A DNA stretch of 64,000 nt. Source: Pyronema omphalodes. Lineage: Eukaryota > Ascomycota > Pezizomycetes > Pezizales > Pyronemataceae. The translations under genes and the position numbers were made by a program. The DNA is taken from NCBI GenBank assembly GCA_024516155.1, contig JAJJXM010000060.1:62001-126000 (forward strand), in the 5' to 3' direction. Positions 44,001 through 56,437 of the stretch are shown here, in pieces. The first letter of the stretch is position 1; each line of letters begins with the position of its first letter. Below the pieces are notes generated by a model that saw only the letters and a program-made list of their open reading frames with translations, had not been told where the DNA came from and did no database searches.

Positions 44001-44283
44001 TGCGAAGGTGAGGTAGAGGTCTGGCGGGCGTGCTAAAGGTGTTGCAGCTCGATGTAACGATGTGATGCTGGGGGCACGCGTTGCTTCACGAATGGCGACA
44101 AGCTAGTTGATAGTGACGTGTGTAGGAGACTAAAGTCGCGTGAATCCCCGCAGTATCACGTGGGATTGAGACAAAGTAGACAAAGCTGCGGCTCTAGGCT
44201 AAGGGTTTGGGTTTTTCGCTTCCTGTTCGCGTTTTCTGCCCCACCACCCTTGGAGCGCACACAGCATAAAAACAGCAGAAACA
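44001..44283. promoter_or_regulatory. Bidirectional promoter region, MED1/CGI121
   Basis: A 283-bp gap between two divergent start codons must hold both promoters. No TATA-like element was recognised. Confidence 0.6.
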
Positions 44284-44964
44284 ATGACCATTCACACGAT
44301 ACAGCTCCAAAACATCCCAGTGGCCCATGAGGTACATATAGCTGCCTTTAAGGATGTTCAGAATGCTTCGTTCTTGAGGGAACAGCTTCTTGGAGGAAAC
44401 GCAGAGTTCGAATATGCGTTTGTGGATGCTAGTACGGTTAGTCATCTTCTGTCACTTGCTTGAAATACCTAGAATAGGAGCTAACGGAGAAAACAGATAG
44501 TTTCAACCACCCATATTCTTGCAGCGGTTCACCAGGCTGTACACAAGCTTCTTGTAAATGAGAAACTGAGAACTAGAAATGTTCACTCCGAAATTGTGTT
44601 TTCTTTGAGCCCAAATAATAACGTACGTTTCTTGTTCTTTTCATTTTCCTCCAAGAAACCTTTATTTAAGCTCTTTTTACAGATCACCGAGGCTTTCCGC
44701 CGATTTGGTATTGGGGAGAACACCAAGAGCTTGCTTTGTGTCAAGATATCAAGCCCAGCGAAGACGATATCTGCCGCTGAGGTGGGGCAACATCTTTTGG
44801 AGTCTGTAAAGGGAACTCCAGTTGAGTTTAACGAAAGCACCATTGCTGCTGAGACTGATTGGGCAAATGTTGGCAAGTGCTACAAGATGAAGGGATGCAA
44901 AGAAATCTCCAAGGAGGTTGAGCTTGAAGTATTAGGAAAGATGGTTATGCGTAGCGTTGGTTAA
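44284..44964 (+). CDS. CGI121: KEOPS/EKC complex subunit Cgi121
   Basis: Three exons, 44284-44436, 44497-44622 and 44683-44964, give 186 residues, the usual length. All junctions are phase 0. The family core [37 protein letters not shown] spans the last junction. KEOPS makes the N6-threonylcarbamoyl-adenosine modification at position 37 of ANN-decoding tRNAs and is linked to telomere upkeep in yeast; Cgi121 binds the Bud32 kinase and the tRNA CCA end. The second domain half (EVGQHLLESVKGTPVEF) is also present. Confidence 0.92.
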
Positions 44965-45230
44965 GCGTCTTATCCTGTCATTCGGTAATAAAAAAGTTGT
45001 TTTTAGAAGACGTTCTCTATACGACATCACTATACAAACCGCATCAAGTACCTGACTCAAAACAACCCCCCTTTATTCTAAAGTGTTGAAAACGAACGAT
45101 GATGATTCAGGCCCCAATCAAACTCCCTTGTGCTATGGTTGTATCGTACATGCAAGAAAAAAATGCGAATCCATATCCTTATTAAGTGAAACTAAACCAA
45201 ACCAAACAAAAGAAAACATAGCTGACTCGT
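44965..45230. other. Convergent 3' spacer, CGI121 and U1-C
   Basis: Contains the 3' ends of both genes. Nothing else is seen. Confidence 0.6.
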
Positions 45231-46131
45231 TTATTTCGGCGGGGGCTGGTAAGCTCCTGGTGGTGGGGGACCTCCGGCACCAGGCGGGCCTCCCATAGGC
45301 ATTGCTCCCGGAGGAGGAGCGAAGGCTCCTGGTGGAGGGAAAGCTCCTGGCGGCGGCAAGAATGGCGGAGGTCCTCCACCAGGTACCATGCCAGGAGGAG
45401 GAAGAGAACCGTCATGCATAGGCGGCATGCCAGGCATTCCTGGCATTGGAGGCGGCATACCGGCAGGGAACTGTGGAGCAAAGCCGGGAGCACCGGGCAT
45501 AGGTGGAGGAGGAAATGGCGGCATGCCTGGGCGGCCAGGAGGGGGGAAGGCACCGGGAAGACCTCCGGGAGGAGGGAAACCAAAAGGTGGAGGAGGTAGA
45601 GGCTGGCCGGGACGAGCTGTCGTGAGGTTAGAAGTGATTCATAAGGAGTAGAGGTGGATTCTGCATACGAGGGAAGCCTAAACCGGCGGGTGGTGGTGGG
45701 AAGCCAGGCTGACCAGGCATGCCTCCAGGCATTCCGGGCATTCCGGGCATCATGCCGGGAACGGGCATCGTCTGGCCTTCAGCGGCATAGGAGCTCGTGA
45801 TCGAATCAATAACGGATTGTGCCTTTTCATGACCGATTTCTGTAGAAAACGCGTCTGGATTAGCAGGAAAATCATGTTAGGCGATGAAATAGAGCGTACA
45901 TACGCTGATAGTACTCGACGACATTTCGCAAGTGGTTACGACCACTGTTGTGAGCTTTGCGCACGCTTATCGAGTCGTGAGTAAGGTAGACATCGCAGTA
46001 GTCGCCTGATAGTTCAGTATGCCATCGCGATCAATATTTGAGCTGTGGAGAAACCTACAGAAAACTAAACGGTGGGTTAGCACGAGCCAGATCTACAAAT
46101 CATACTGAGGAAAAAACTCACATTTCGGCAT
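45231..46131 (-). CDS. YHC1: U1 snRNP protein C (U1-C/Yhc1)
   Basis: Five exons on the minus strand: 46131-46122, a 6-nt microexon 46064-46059, 46005-45904, 45839-45669 and 45616-45231, giving 224 residues. The protein contacts the U1 snRNA/5' splice-site duplex. The C2H2 finger reads [47 protein letters not shown] only if the microexon is used; without it two invariant residues are missing. The other joins (YYQ-QIGHEK and [16 protein letters not shown]) are phase 1 and continuous. The C-terminal half is a Pro/Gly/Met-rich tail, long as in other filamentous fungi. The first intron has GTGAGT, GCTAAC and TTTAG; the second is 53 nt with TACTGAAC. The family call is certain. Confidence 0.93.
46059..46064 (-). 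other. 6-nt microexon of U1-C
   Basis: The bases TTTTCT lie between a TTTAG acceptor (branch point GCTAAC 17 nt upstream) and a GTAGGT donor. With the flanking T and GC it encodes F-F-C, giving MPKFFCDYCD. Confidence 0.8.
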
Positions 46132-49034
46132 CTTTAACGAGTGCTGTCTGCCGTCGTAATAATTGTGTCAGGACAGTGAGGCGGCCAGGCGTACTGTGGT
46201 TTTCGCGTGTCATGAAGCTGTTAGGTTATCGCATAAGTTACCCTACGCGGTAGCGTAGAAGCGCGTTACATGTTACACGTCAATCAGCGCCGGTTTTAGC
46301 TACTTCACTAGGCGATCAGTCAATGGGATCCGCGAATACAATTATCTTTTCAGGTTCTGCAATTGCGTCTTTTCAGTATGTTTCGTACGCAACCGGAAGA
46401 GAACGAAAGCTTAGAGATGAATCGGATAATATCCGAGACCTGGGTCTCAACTTTCGATGGGCTTGAGGAAGCTCTACAGACGTGCAGAATATATCGGAGG
46501 TACATACTTTCCATCAAGTTAACGTCCGAAGAATGTTCACGTGCTTTATTGATGATCTCGTCTACACTTTTCCACGCTTACGCTTCCTCAGGGTCTTCAG
46601 CTCCAGGCCTTTCAACTAAATCTTTCACCATCAGGGTTCAAAATATTACTAGCTATTTCAACTTCAAGAAGGCAGCTTCCAGTTGATAATGTAAACAAAA
46701 CTCCGTGCAGTTGCCTTTCCAGATCTTTGTTGAAGCTCAAATGCCGAGAGCTTGCAAACAGCAAACTTCGGATGCCAAAGGTTATGCGGGTTTTAACACA
46801 ACTTGATATTTACGTAATTCGGCCGAATGCGTCTATCGTAACTTGCGTAGTTTTTTCTCTGTATCGAAGATGCAGGAAGCCACCAAGCTTCTCGAGTGTT
46901 CAGCTATTTTCGGAATCAAAGATCTTAGCTTATGCGAAGGGAGTAAATAGCCGGAAAAAAACGAGATATTCAGGTACGTCTTAATAGGTAGAATTACCCG
47001 CGACTATCAACGTCTTTTCTTTTTCATGATGCATCGCCGATGACTCGAGTGATACCATATGAAACTATGAATCACTGGGATGCCGCCATATGTTGGCAAT
47101 CAATCATTTGATAAGATTTCACCCCTTACCCTCAGCTCTTTGAGATCAAGTATCTTGCAGAAGTGGATCTTCCTGACGTTGATTGAACAGCAGATCCCAA
47201 GCGGTTGGGAAAGGTGGCATTGAAGTTCCTGGTAGATTTGGGATGGGGTTGGATTGGTGAAGATCAATGCAGATGTCATTCGGAGGAATAATCTTTGTGT
47301 ACGACAAAGGTTTGATCCATTGGACTTGATAATTCTCGGATGAATATCTCATTCTATACCTGCTATGCGTTTTGAACATACAAAAGAGCTGTTTCAAAAG
47401 TCCGCATCTCGGAACAAAACAACATCTATGGAGCTGAATTGATAATCAACATGCCTGCTCTCGTTACATCATGATCAGGTTCAGATCCGCCCACTCGCCA
47501 TCTAGATTCCGGTTCCTTGAATTAGGGGCGGCGGAGCATTCAAGCGGTCCGAAGGCTTCTCAAACCTGGCCGCTCCACATAAGCGTGGCTTAGTTTATCC
47601 TTAGCGACATCGATTAATCGGCGTACCTACCGATGTAGTGCACTTTCATGTACTGTGCCGGACCGTGATGAGAGCCTGAGGAGCTTGTTGACATGATTGA
47701 CGCGGGGTCTTGGGGTATCTGTATCAGTGCATGAGGGTTGGCAGTTTGGTAGTAAACAGTCAGTGTTTACGGTTGAAACAGTAGTCAGAACATCAAATGT
47801 TTTACTTGCAAAGCATGATGACAAGGAACTTTGCGCAGTGAAAATACATAGCAGTTTAGGAGCTGAGAAGAAAAGCTGAATTGGTATTTGAGGGGTCTGA
47901 ACACCATTCCGTCACGAGCAACGAAGCTCGGGTCGCAGTCGCAGACTAGGTACATAGAGTGGAACGAGGCGGAAAGTTCAAGTCCTCGCTTCTGAGCAAT
48001 TGACCACCAACCCTTTCTTCACCTTTGCACCTCCATCTTCCATCTTTCGTGCTTCAGAGGTTCCTGAGTTCGTTTACCAGAACGGAAATCTGGATAACTC
48101 GAGTATCTCCAGCTTTTAGCTGTAGTTACTGCCTACCAGTAATCGTCAGATACTACAGCCTCCCGATATTTGATTTTTTTTTCCCTCTGTCTTCTGCCTG
48201 CCACTCGTATTTACAGGGCTTCATTGCCCCCACCATTTAATCCTCCTAAGACCGGTCTTTGACGCCGTGACGCCGCGTGCATCCTCAGCCATTTTCTACA
48301 TCCTGCGGACCATACCACTGGTTCTGGGGATTCTTCGAGACTTCGACCGTCTCTCAAAAGTAGCGGTGCTTGCTTCCGTCTTGCTTGCTTGCTGCCAGCT
48401 GCTGCACCGAAAGTCAAACTCCACACTAAGAACTTCTACTCAACGGTTCAAACATTCTCTCACCGCCGACCTCATCGACGGGTGAAGTCCCCCGCACCTA
48501 ATCTCACCACAACTTATTCGCTCGCTCCACGAACAAACTCGTACAAAACCATCGGGTGCATCCAGCATCCCACCCCCCATCAATCGCCATCGTCGCACAA
48601 ATCAACAACTCAGTCGCAACCCACACCCCCATTTATCAAGAACAACGCAGCCACACACCGCCTTTCGTTTGCGAAAACTCATCGAACCCAGCTAGAGCAG
48701 TCGGCACTGCTTCTTGCCACTGGTTTTGCTACTCGACCCCCAGCCAGTTTTTTACCGCTCGAGAGCGACAAACAAACGATCGAGTCGACTGCGCGCAACA
48801 TCAACATCGCGTATACACCACATTGTCGAGTCAGCAATCAAACAACATTTACCACATCATCGTTAAATTTCTCGGCAAGCTGTGGCCACAGCTATAATCG
48901 GCACTAGCTGAGCTCCACTTCGGCATTCGTTTCCTCGAAGCGAAGTCCGTGTTATCTAGGGATCGCTTCGTGCAATCTCGTCTAGCCCTACCTCGCACGG
49001 TCATCTGCAAGGCTCAAAGCCTTCAAACTTTACC
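46132..49034. other. 2.9-kb spacer with weak small frames
   Basis: Upstream of U1-C (-) and of the large disordered gene (+). A + frame at 46378-46686 (102 codons, MFRTQPEENESLEMNRI) and a minus frame at 47146-47397 have protein-like composition but no recognised domain. The stretch 48000-49030 is C/T-rich and probably includes a long 5' leader for the gene at 49035. Checked for tRNA boxes near 47940-48000, without success. Confidence 0.45.
46378..46686 (+). CDS. Possible small hypothetical protein
   Basis: A 102-codon frame from ATG at 46378 to the stop at 46684-46686 with balanced composition (EEALQTCRIYRRYILSIKLTSEECSRALLMISSTLFHAY). No domain, signal peptide or homologue was recognised, and no conserved neighbour supports it. 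Could be spurious. Confidence 0.25.
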   Translation: MFRTQPEENESLEMNRIISETWVSTFDGLEEALQTCRIYRRYILSIKLTSEECSRALLMISSTLFHAYASSGSSAPGLSTKSFTIRVQNITSYFNFKKAASS

Positions 49035-52000
49035 ATGGCGCCTCAGGAGCCTTCACTCCTCAACAGCGAAGTCTACACCGCCACGGATTTATCCAAGCGT
49101 ACCGACCGTACCAGTTACTCAATCCCCGATGACGGCCGCCCAGTAACTATCCAAACCCGACAGGCACGGGGTAGTACGCGCCGCCGTGAAAACAACGACA
49201 GTACATCTGTAATCTCTCACAACAGCAGAGGAACCTCCCTTCTAATCGAGTATTTTGAAAGTGGTAAAGCTGGTTCTGGTGGTAGGGCTCCTAGTGTTAG
49301 AGTCAAGGTTACTCCGGGCAATGCTACAAAGAAAGCCAAGGGAGGTGTAAATGGCGATTTGGAAATCTCGGAAGTTGGAGGTGAAAAGGGAAGCAAGCCG
49401 ACGCATACCCATAGGATTCAACTCAGTAATAATGAGGATAAACTTACACTTGGTCAGCAAGGAAGAAGTCGAAGCTACTCAGGAGATCACTCGAGTGTTT
49501 CGAGCTATATGAGTGGAGGCGACGAGTCTCTAGGAGACCGGGCGCCTTTTAATGTTACAGTCATTAGAGAGTCGGATAGCCCATTCAGTGCAAACGAGGA
49601 TTATGGAAGACGTCGACGCAGACAGAATACCCGCAGCAGATCCGTGAGCAGGGAGAGTGATATCATCCAGGAACCTGGCTTTAAATCAAAGCTCGGGCGG
49701 AGAAGGAGTCGCAGTTTGAGTAAGGAACGCGGTGATATGTCGAAGCAACAAAAGGAAAAAATTCAACGGGAAGTCCAGGACCAATTGCTGCAAGCTCAGA
49801 ACCCGAAAGTTAGAAAGAGTAGGGGGAATAACAATGACACTCTGAAGCCGCCAAGGCAACGGTCTCGCAGTCGCCAAAGGGGATATGACGAAGTGGAGGC
49901 GGAAAAGAAGGCTGCCAGAAAGGCGTATCTTTTGGAAGGAAACCAAAGCTCACTTTCTCGAAGCGACTCGGTGGTATCCAAGCAGGATTTTACTGAATTG
50001 GTTGACGGAATTCGCACTTTGACATCGGCAGTTCAGCAAATGGGTGCAGTAGCACGGGCTCGGGAACAATTAGGACTTAGAGGTGGTCAGGGCGCCAATC
50101 TCAAGTCGTTGAGCATGCCCGATGTGGGGAAACCAACGGTCATTTTATCACCGAATGCGGATAAAGAAAATGGAATGAGCCTGGTTCTCGAAGGCGGACA
50201 GGGTGGGAGATATCAGGTAAAGTCACTTGGTCTTCACTTATACGGGAGTGGGGGCAATCTCTTTTTTACATTTCTCTAACTGAAGGCCAGGACCATTTGA
50301 CACAATCGCCATTGCACTCGGAGTCTGGAGAAGGCGTTTCTTTGGCCGGGGCTGTGCCATCCCAGGGAGAAGGCCGTGTTCGCATGCCCGACATTCCGTT
50401 TCGCTCTGACACTCCAGGCACCAATGCGGAAACCAGGGCTTCAATCCTGTCAGCAAAGTCAGGGCTTCCTTATCCGGTTAATACCGCTATGCCAAGGAGC
50501 GGTACAACACCTCCCCCTCGTTCGGAGCTGCCAGAGTTCAGTGAGCTGAATATGGGTGCCTCTGGAATTAATGGCGCTTCAACGCTCCTGACTGATCGTT
50601 CAGGCGCAGCTGCTGGCCAGTCGATGCTAAGCAGGAACGGCGGCCTCGGGATCGGAGCGCCTAGTATTGCTAGCATGCAATTTGAAACGGAAGTTGATCA
50701 TCGCGGTGACGATGGCGTGAGTGCTATCTCATCGAACACCAAGGGCGGCGCGACGACGGTGCATCCGGGTCTTTCTGAGCTTTCTTTTGGCGAAATGAGC
50801 GAGGCACCAACGTCCATCATCGCGAAAGAACGCAAGGACAAAGACAAGGGTCGCACGCGACGCCGCAGCAACGCCAACGGAAAGGACATTGATGAGCTCT
50901 CCGACATACGCGAGGCGGACTCGAACACCAACTCGACACCGTCGCGCGCACGCGCAGCCAATCAATTCTTTGCCGATGAGCGAGAGCGGGAACAACAACA
51001 AGCTCTGCTCCGAGGGAATATCCATGGCAACTCGCTACTCGTCCATCATGTTTCCACGGAAACGGGGGGCGCCATTGACAGCCGGCGCCTCGAGAAAGTC
51101 GATACTGGCCAGGATGTGTACGATCTTGGCGCTAACCCGTCCATGCGTTCTACCCCTGTCATTGCTCACTCAGCCGTCGCCTCTGTGGTGCACCTGAATC
51201 CTTCAAACGTCGGCACTCCGTCAGCTCTTTCTCCCAACCGCCCCAGTCCCCTTCGCAGCAGTCCGCAACCACAACTTGGGGCAAACGCAATGCCCCTCGC
51301 ACACGACCCCATGCCGGATTACTCGCATCTCACAGTCCACGATGACGATGACGATATCAATACCAATCCGTCAATTATCCAAGGCCCGGGAGGTCATACG
51401 AGCTGGGAGATCAACAGTGGTGGCTACGGCACGGTTGGCGATCGCGGCCTAAACGTCAACCTCAACGACGATGGGCGCCGCGACATCTCTCCTCAACCAC
51501 ACTCGCGCCTCACCAGTCCCCAGCTTGGAAAGGACGAAGGGTACATTTCTGCTGCCAATCCGATGGGTTCACCTGGTTCGCAGTCGCCCGATGGCATGCG
51601 GGGAATGGGCAACATTGACGACCTTTTGTCGGAGACCGAATACTATGCTGGACACCCACGAAACAGATTAAGCAGCGGTAACTCACATGGAATGCCTTCG
51701 CCTCTCTACGAGAGTGCTACCGGACGAGGACTCGATCGCATCGAGTCGAAGGACATTGTTGCACTAATGGAGCATGTATGTTTTTTTTTTTTTTTTGCTT
51801 GTTACCCTAGGTTTGTTTTGGTTTCCCGTCTTGTAGCTGACCCCGATATAGCTTACCGTCCGCGACGCGCAACGAAATGCTCGCGATACCGAGATTTTGG
51901 TTACTCTAGTCCGAAGTGCGGCTGAGATGCGTAATTCCTTTGAGGATATTAAGAAGGCTTTAATCGACCAGCGAGCTGGTATTGTTTCCGACGTGGACCA

Positions 52001-53665
52001 GAACACCGAGCGCAGTGTACAGAAGGTTCTACAGGGACCACGACCACCACCACCTTCTACTCCCCGCCGAAGCCGCTACTCCAAGTCAGACGAAGATGCA
52101 GATGAAGAGACCGACAAGACCCGTGCGAAGAGGGCAGGTTTTGTTAGGAGAGCACTCAAGGGTTTGAGCATGGGAGGTTCTTCTAAGGACTTGGAGCGAA
52201 TCGAGGATATGTGAGTTTAATCGAGTGATTATTAGGCCGATCAAAACTGATTAGTGCAGGCTTTTCAAGCTTCTCTCAGAGGTTGAGGGATTAAAGGACG
52301 GTCAGCAGTTTTATCAGCAAAACATGGCACAAAGCCACAGTGCAGGAACCATCGACGCTATGAGGAGTGCACAAGATCCCAACGAGGCAGCTGCTACGAT
52401 CAACTTTGTTAACAGCACCCCTAATGGTTCTTACCATGGTTCAGCACCACCGCAGCATATGATGGGAAAGTACGAGCAGTATAACAGCACTGCCATCTCG
52501 CCGATCCAAGAGGATCCAGCCCTCATGACTCCTCCCCATGAAGTTCAGGCGGTCGATAGTCCCAAATTCGCCGCGGCTCCTATCGTTTTGGACAAGTCTC
52601 CCCCAAAGACAGCAAAGCGCGAATCCAACGGCTCCATCTTCCCTCGAATCTCCCGATGGTCAGAAACCACAGCATCCTCGGGCATCAAGGGATTCCTTGG
52701 CAAAGGCAAGACCAACCAAGATGGCTCGGAAGCCTCGAGGTCTCAGCCAGACTTTAACTATTGGGAAACTGAAGCCGCGAGGGGGGCACAGAATGAATAT
52801 AACCACTCCCCATATGACTCTGAAGGTCAACGTACCGAAAGAGCTGCATCGCCGTTAGTGCCCCCTTCGTCGCGCGATACAGATAATCCGACTCAAATTG
52901 CAAATAGAATCTCGCTCGATATTCAGCACCCCAGACCTAGACAGGCATTGAGCCACCAATTGGAGCAGCAAGCGCTCCAGCTCACAGAATCTGGTGGAGG
53001 ATTCCTTCCTGGATCTCCCATGAACAATTCTGTTTCAAGTTTGGGCAACTACCCTCCCCTCGGTCCTGGCGGCTTCCAAAATGGAAAGCTCCTCTCGCCA
53101 CTCGCGCAGGACGCATACGCTCAGCACCAAGCTCAAAAAATGACTCCTCCTAAACCCCCCAAGATCGTCGATGAAGACAGCCACGATGGTGATAGTTCCA
53201 CCCGTCGCCACAAGAAGCATCGCGAAAGAGATGAAAACGGAGAGCGTATCCGCAAGCCTAAGCGCACTGAGGAAGAGAAGGCCCAAAGACGTAAGGAAAA
53301 ACAGGAGAAGGCCGAGCGTAGAGCACGTGGAGAGACTTCTCCTTCTTCCAAGAAGAAGTCATCCCGCGACTTGATGAGTGATGGCGATGGCGTAAGTACC
53401 TAATTACCCCTTGCTGAAATTCACACATGGCTTTCAGTGGTGTACATGTGTTTGTAATGACGCTAATAATGTTGTATAGCCCAGTATTGGAGGTCGTAAC
53501 CCTTCCACGGCATCGAGATTGAACGGCCCGAGGCCCCTCTCCTCAGCTAGTAACAAGGAGAATACTCGCCGCGCATCTCAAAGACATCCCCAGAATGTGA
53601 ATGGTGGGTTTGGTATTGAGAGATCTTTTTCGATTGCCTCATGGGAGGGTGGAGATGATCACTAA
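49035..53665 (+). CDS. Large disordered coiled-coil protein with KEN boxes, function unknown
   Basis: Five exons: 49035-50216, 50291-51775, 51852-52210, 52260-53391 and 53480-53665, giving 1447 residues. Read-through at 51776 would enter a T-rich intron. The N-terminus (PSLLNSEVYTATDLSKRTDRTSYSIPDDG, then SLLIEYFESGKAGSGGRAPSVRVKVTP) looks conserved in style, perhaps a family shared by filamentous ascomycetes, but I cannot name it. SR-rich basic segments occupy 180-300. A helical segment spans exons 3-4 (DIVALMEHLTVRDAQRNARDTEILVTLVRSAAEMRNSFEDIKKAL, then LFKLLSEVEGLKDGQQFYQQN). The C-terminus is Lys/Arg/Glu-rich (RRKEKQEKAERRARG). KEN tripeptides lie at 377-379 and near the C-terminus. A cytoskeletal or septal scaffold is conceivable, but this is speculation. 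Confidence 0.8.
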
Positions 53666-56437
53666 TCCCGTGTTGCGAAAGACAACCTTGTTGGGAGCGG
53701 TGTTGATAACCGTGGTCACGGAGGTTATCGGTGAACTTATCAATTACCTGACCAAGACCCGTCGAAGCCGTAACCAAGCGTGTCGAAGAGAAACGAAGAT
53801 AAGTCGAACATGTGTGATGAAAATTACGACGGGATACTAGGTGATGATTTAATTTTTTTTTTTTTTTGTTTTATTCTTGTTTTATGTTTCTTTTGGGAAA
53901 GCGGTAATGATGAAGGATTATGATGAAGATTATGATGGGTTTTATTTTTGCTGTTGCTGTTGCTGTTTTGCTAATGATATCACCGCATTCTTTTGGTTTT
54001 TTTGTTGGGGCGAGCATTTTTTTATTTCTTGGATTTCCTCTTTTTGATTTTGTCTTTTTCTTTTCTACACAGCACATTTTGTAGCAAGTAAGCAAGTAAG
54101 CAAGCAGGCAAGTTTTGTTTTAAGCTGAAGGAAAATGGAAGGAGAGTAGGGGTGAAGTGGGGAAGAGAATCGAGGATTGGGGAGCATATCAGGGTTTTAC
54201 AAGGGGGCAATGAAGAATTGCGAAAATACGCAGGTGTTTTATATAGTGATTTGAACGGGGGTTTTATTTTATTTATCTATGTAGTCATTTTATCTGAAGG
54301 AAATACGGAGGATAAGCACTTAGGAGGATACCAAAGCTAGGCGTGTGATGAGCAATGAAGTTTATGGTTTATATACAGATCAGGTTCAGACTTGTGTGAA
54401 GATGGAAACAAAAGTGCAGCTTGATGATATCATCAACATTGTGGGGTTGTCAATGAGAATTCTGCACCTCTTTATTACCTTGGACTTTGGAGAACCTTCC
54501 CCGCTATTTTATCTGCACCTCACACCGTAGAACTGTTCTTGCACATCCTCCGCCTTGTGACCTTGGTCGGTATATCAATACCCCATCAAGCACTAAACAA
54601 ACCTAATTTCATCAATAAACAATATTCAATTGCCCACATACCAAGTCGAAACATAAACCTAAATATGAACAGAAACAACAACGCCAAACCCAAAATCCAA
54701 AACACACACACACACACATACATCTATGTAATATCCCGAAACTCAATCAATGCAGAAACTCAATCCCGAAAAATCAAAGTCAAAGTCAAATTCAATTCTA
54801 ACCAAGCTTCTTTATTCTTTATTCTTGATTCATTATGATACAAAATAGTTTCTGTACATACATAGATATTATGTCTTAATGTGGGTCTTAGTCAAGTCAA
54901 GTCAAGTCAAGTCCAGTGATCTTCTTGACTACAGACTGCAGACTGAGATTGTACCTGCAGAAGGAACTGCGGAACTAAAGTGGGGTGAAAAGTGCATCTC
55001 CGCTTGCATCTTACATCTCCTATCTCTTATCTCCGCTTTCCCCGCAGACCCTTACTTTATTCCCCCGCCTTTTGTATGTATGTACAAAGGCGGGACGGAA
55101 TTGAGAAGCTGGTGTAGTTTATCAGGTAAGGGATGTGGTGGTGGCTATTTTGATAAGTGTACATAAAATGTAGCTTTGAAGGGAACCAGTGGGAACTATC
55201 TCATCCATATATATATAGTACAAAGACACATCAGCAGGAGTAGAGGCTGAGATATTGACCTACATATATATACCTGATATTGTTACTACAAACCTAATAA
55301 TCACAGATTTTATTATCTTTTCTATGCCTTATTAATCCCCTTAGAGTAGGAATCATAAAACCCCGCGGAATAATAACGTGGCCGATAAACTACTGTACTG
55401 TAGAATCTAAACCCTAAAAAACCTCACCCGCATCATCATTTGGCTCCAGAAAGCTTAAAACTACAGTACGGACTAAGCTACCTAAGGCTGAGTTATTCCA
55501 TACATAGAGAACCATGGGATCATAAAACCGGGTACGCCGGACACTGCAGCATGGTGAACCCGCGGCCCGCATTCCGTAGCCCGCAGCCTGCTTAAACTCC
55601 AGCCGCGTCACATGGTGGTTTAGATGGGTTTAAAAGGCTGAGCTGCTGAGGAGGAGGCTAGGAGGAGGTGGTGGTGGTACTGGCTAACTGATTTCAAGAT
55701 GAGATGGTTATGTAACTCCTGACACCTGATACCAGGCGACGTTCGGGCGTGCTTGATATGGCAGCTATGACAGCTACATATGTGCATCGCGTAGGACTTA
55801 TTCTCGGCTTCTCCTAGTTACCACTAGATGATGGAGATCCACTTCTGTTTTTTTCTTAACCTCCGTATCTCGCTCTTCGCTCTTCGTTCTTCGCTCTCTC
55901 GCTCTCTCGCTTACCGGCTGTAAAATATTCCGGTGTTAGAAGCTTGTAGCTTTATAGCTTTGTGGTGTTCCTTGTAACTTTAAAAACACGTGGGTTCTGT
56001 TACTGGCGCTCATAACGCGCTCGCGAGGGAATAGTTACAGCCTGTGGAAAAAACGCGTGTTGAACCGCCGGCGAGCCCGGAATTAATAGTTCTATGTATG
56101 TATGGTGCTATGGTGCTATCTACGGCTTGCCAGAGGAATTCTGGAAGGGAAGTTGTGTAGGCTTTTGTGTGATATCGTGCAAGAAGCATCCGATGAAAGG
56201 TTACTTATATACCAACCTCGTGGATCTACCTACGTACGTAGAGATATCGCACCACCACCATAGCAGGGCTGAAGGTCTCGCGGGAATATATACCATATCA
56301 CCTGTCCCTATCCCGTTACTTTCCCTCTCACTGCTGATCTTTCTCGTCCCCCCTCCCTTCCCTCCAGTCGTTTTTAGTAGCTCCATCTTCCGCTCTTTAG
56401 GTCTTTCAGTCTTTCGGTCTTTTGGTCCTTCACAAAA
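53666..56437. other. 2.8-kb spacer
   Basis: No gene supported. A T run lies at 53851-53867, a short CA repeat at 54703-54717, AGTCA repeats at 54891-54913 and CGCTCTT/CTCGCT repeats around 55871-55910. Frames at 54022-55166 and 56094-56474 lack recognised domains. The last 150 bases are a C/T-rich leader of the phosphatase gene. Confidence 0.55.

Noticed and set aside
46006..46121. A single 116-nt first intron in U1-C giving MPKCDYCD
   Set aside because: It drops two nearly invariant residues, while a microexon with good splice signals restores them. Skipping remains possible as an alternative form.
47940..48005. tRNA-like B box (GTTCAAGTCC)
   Set aside because: No matching A box, acceptor stem or T stem could be drawn.
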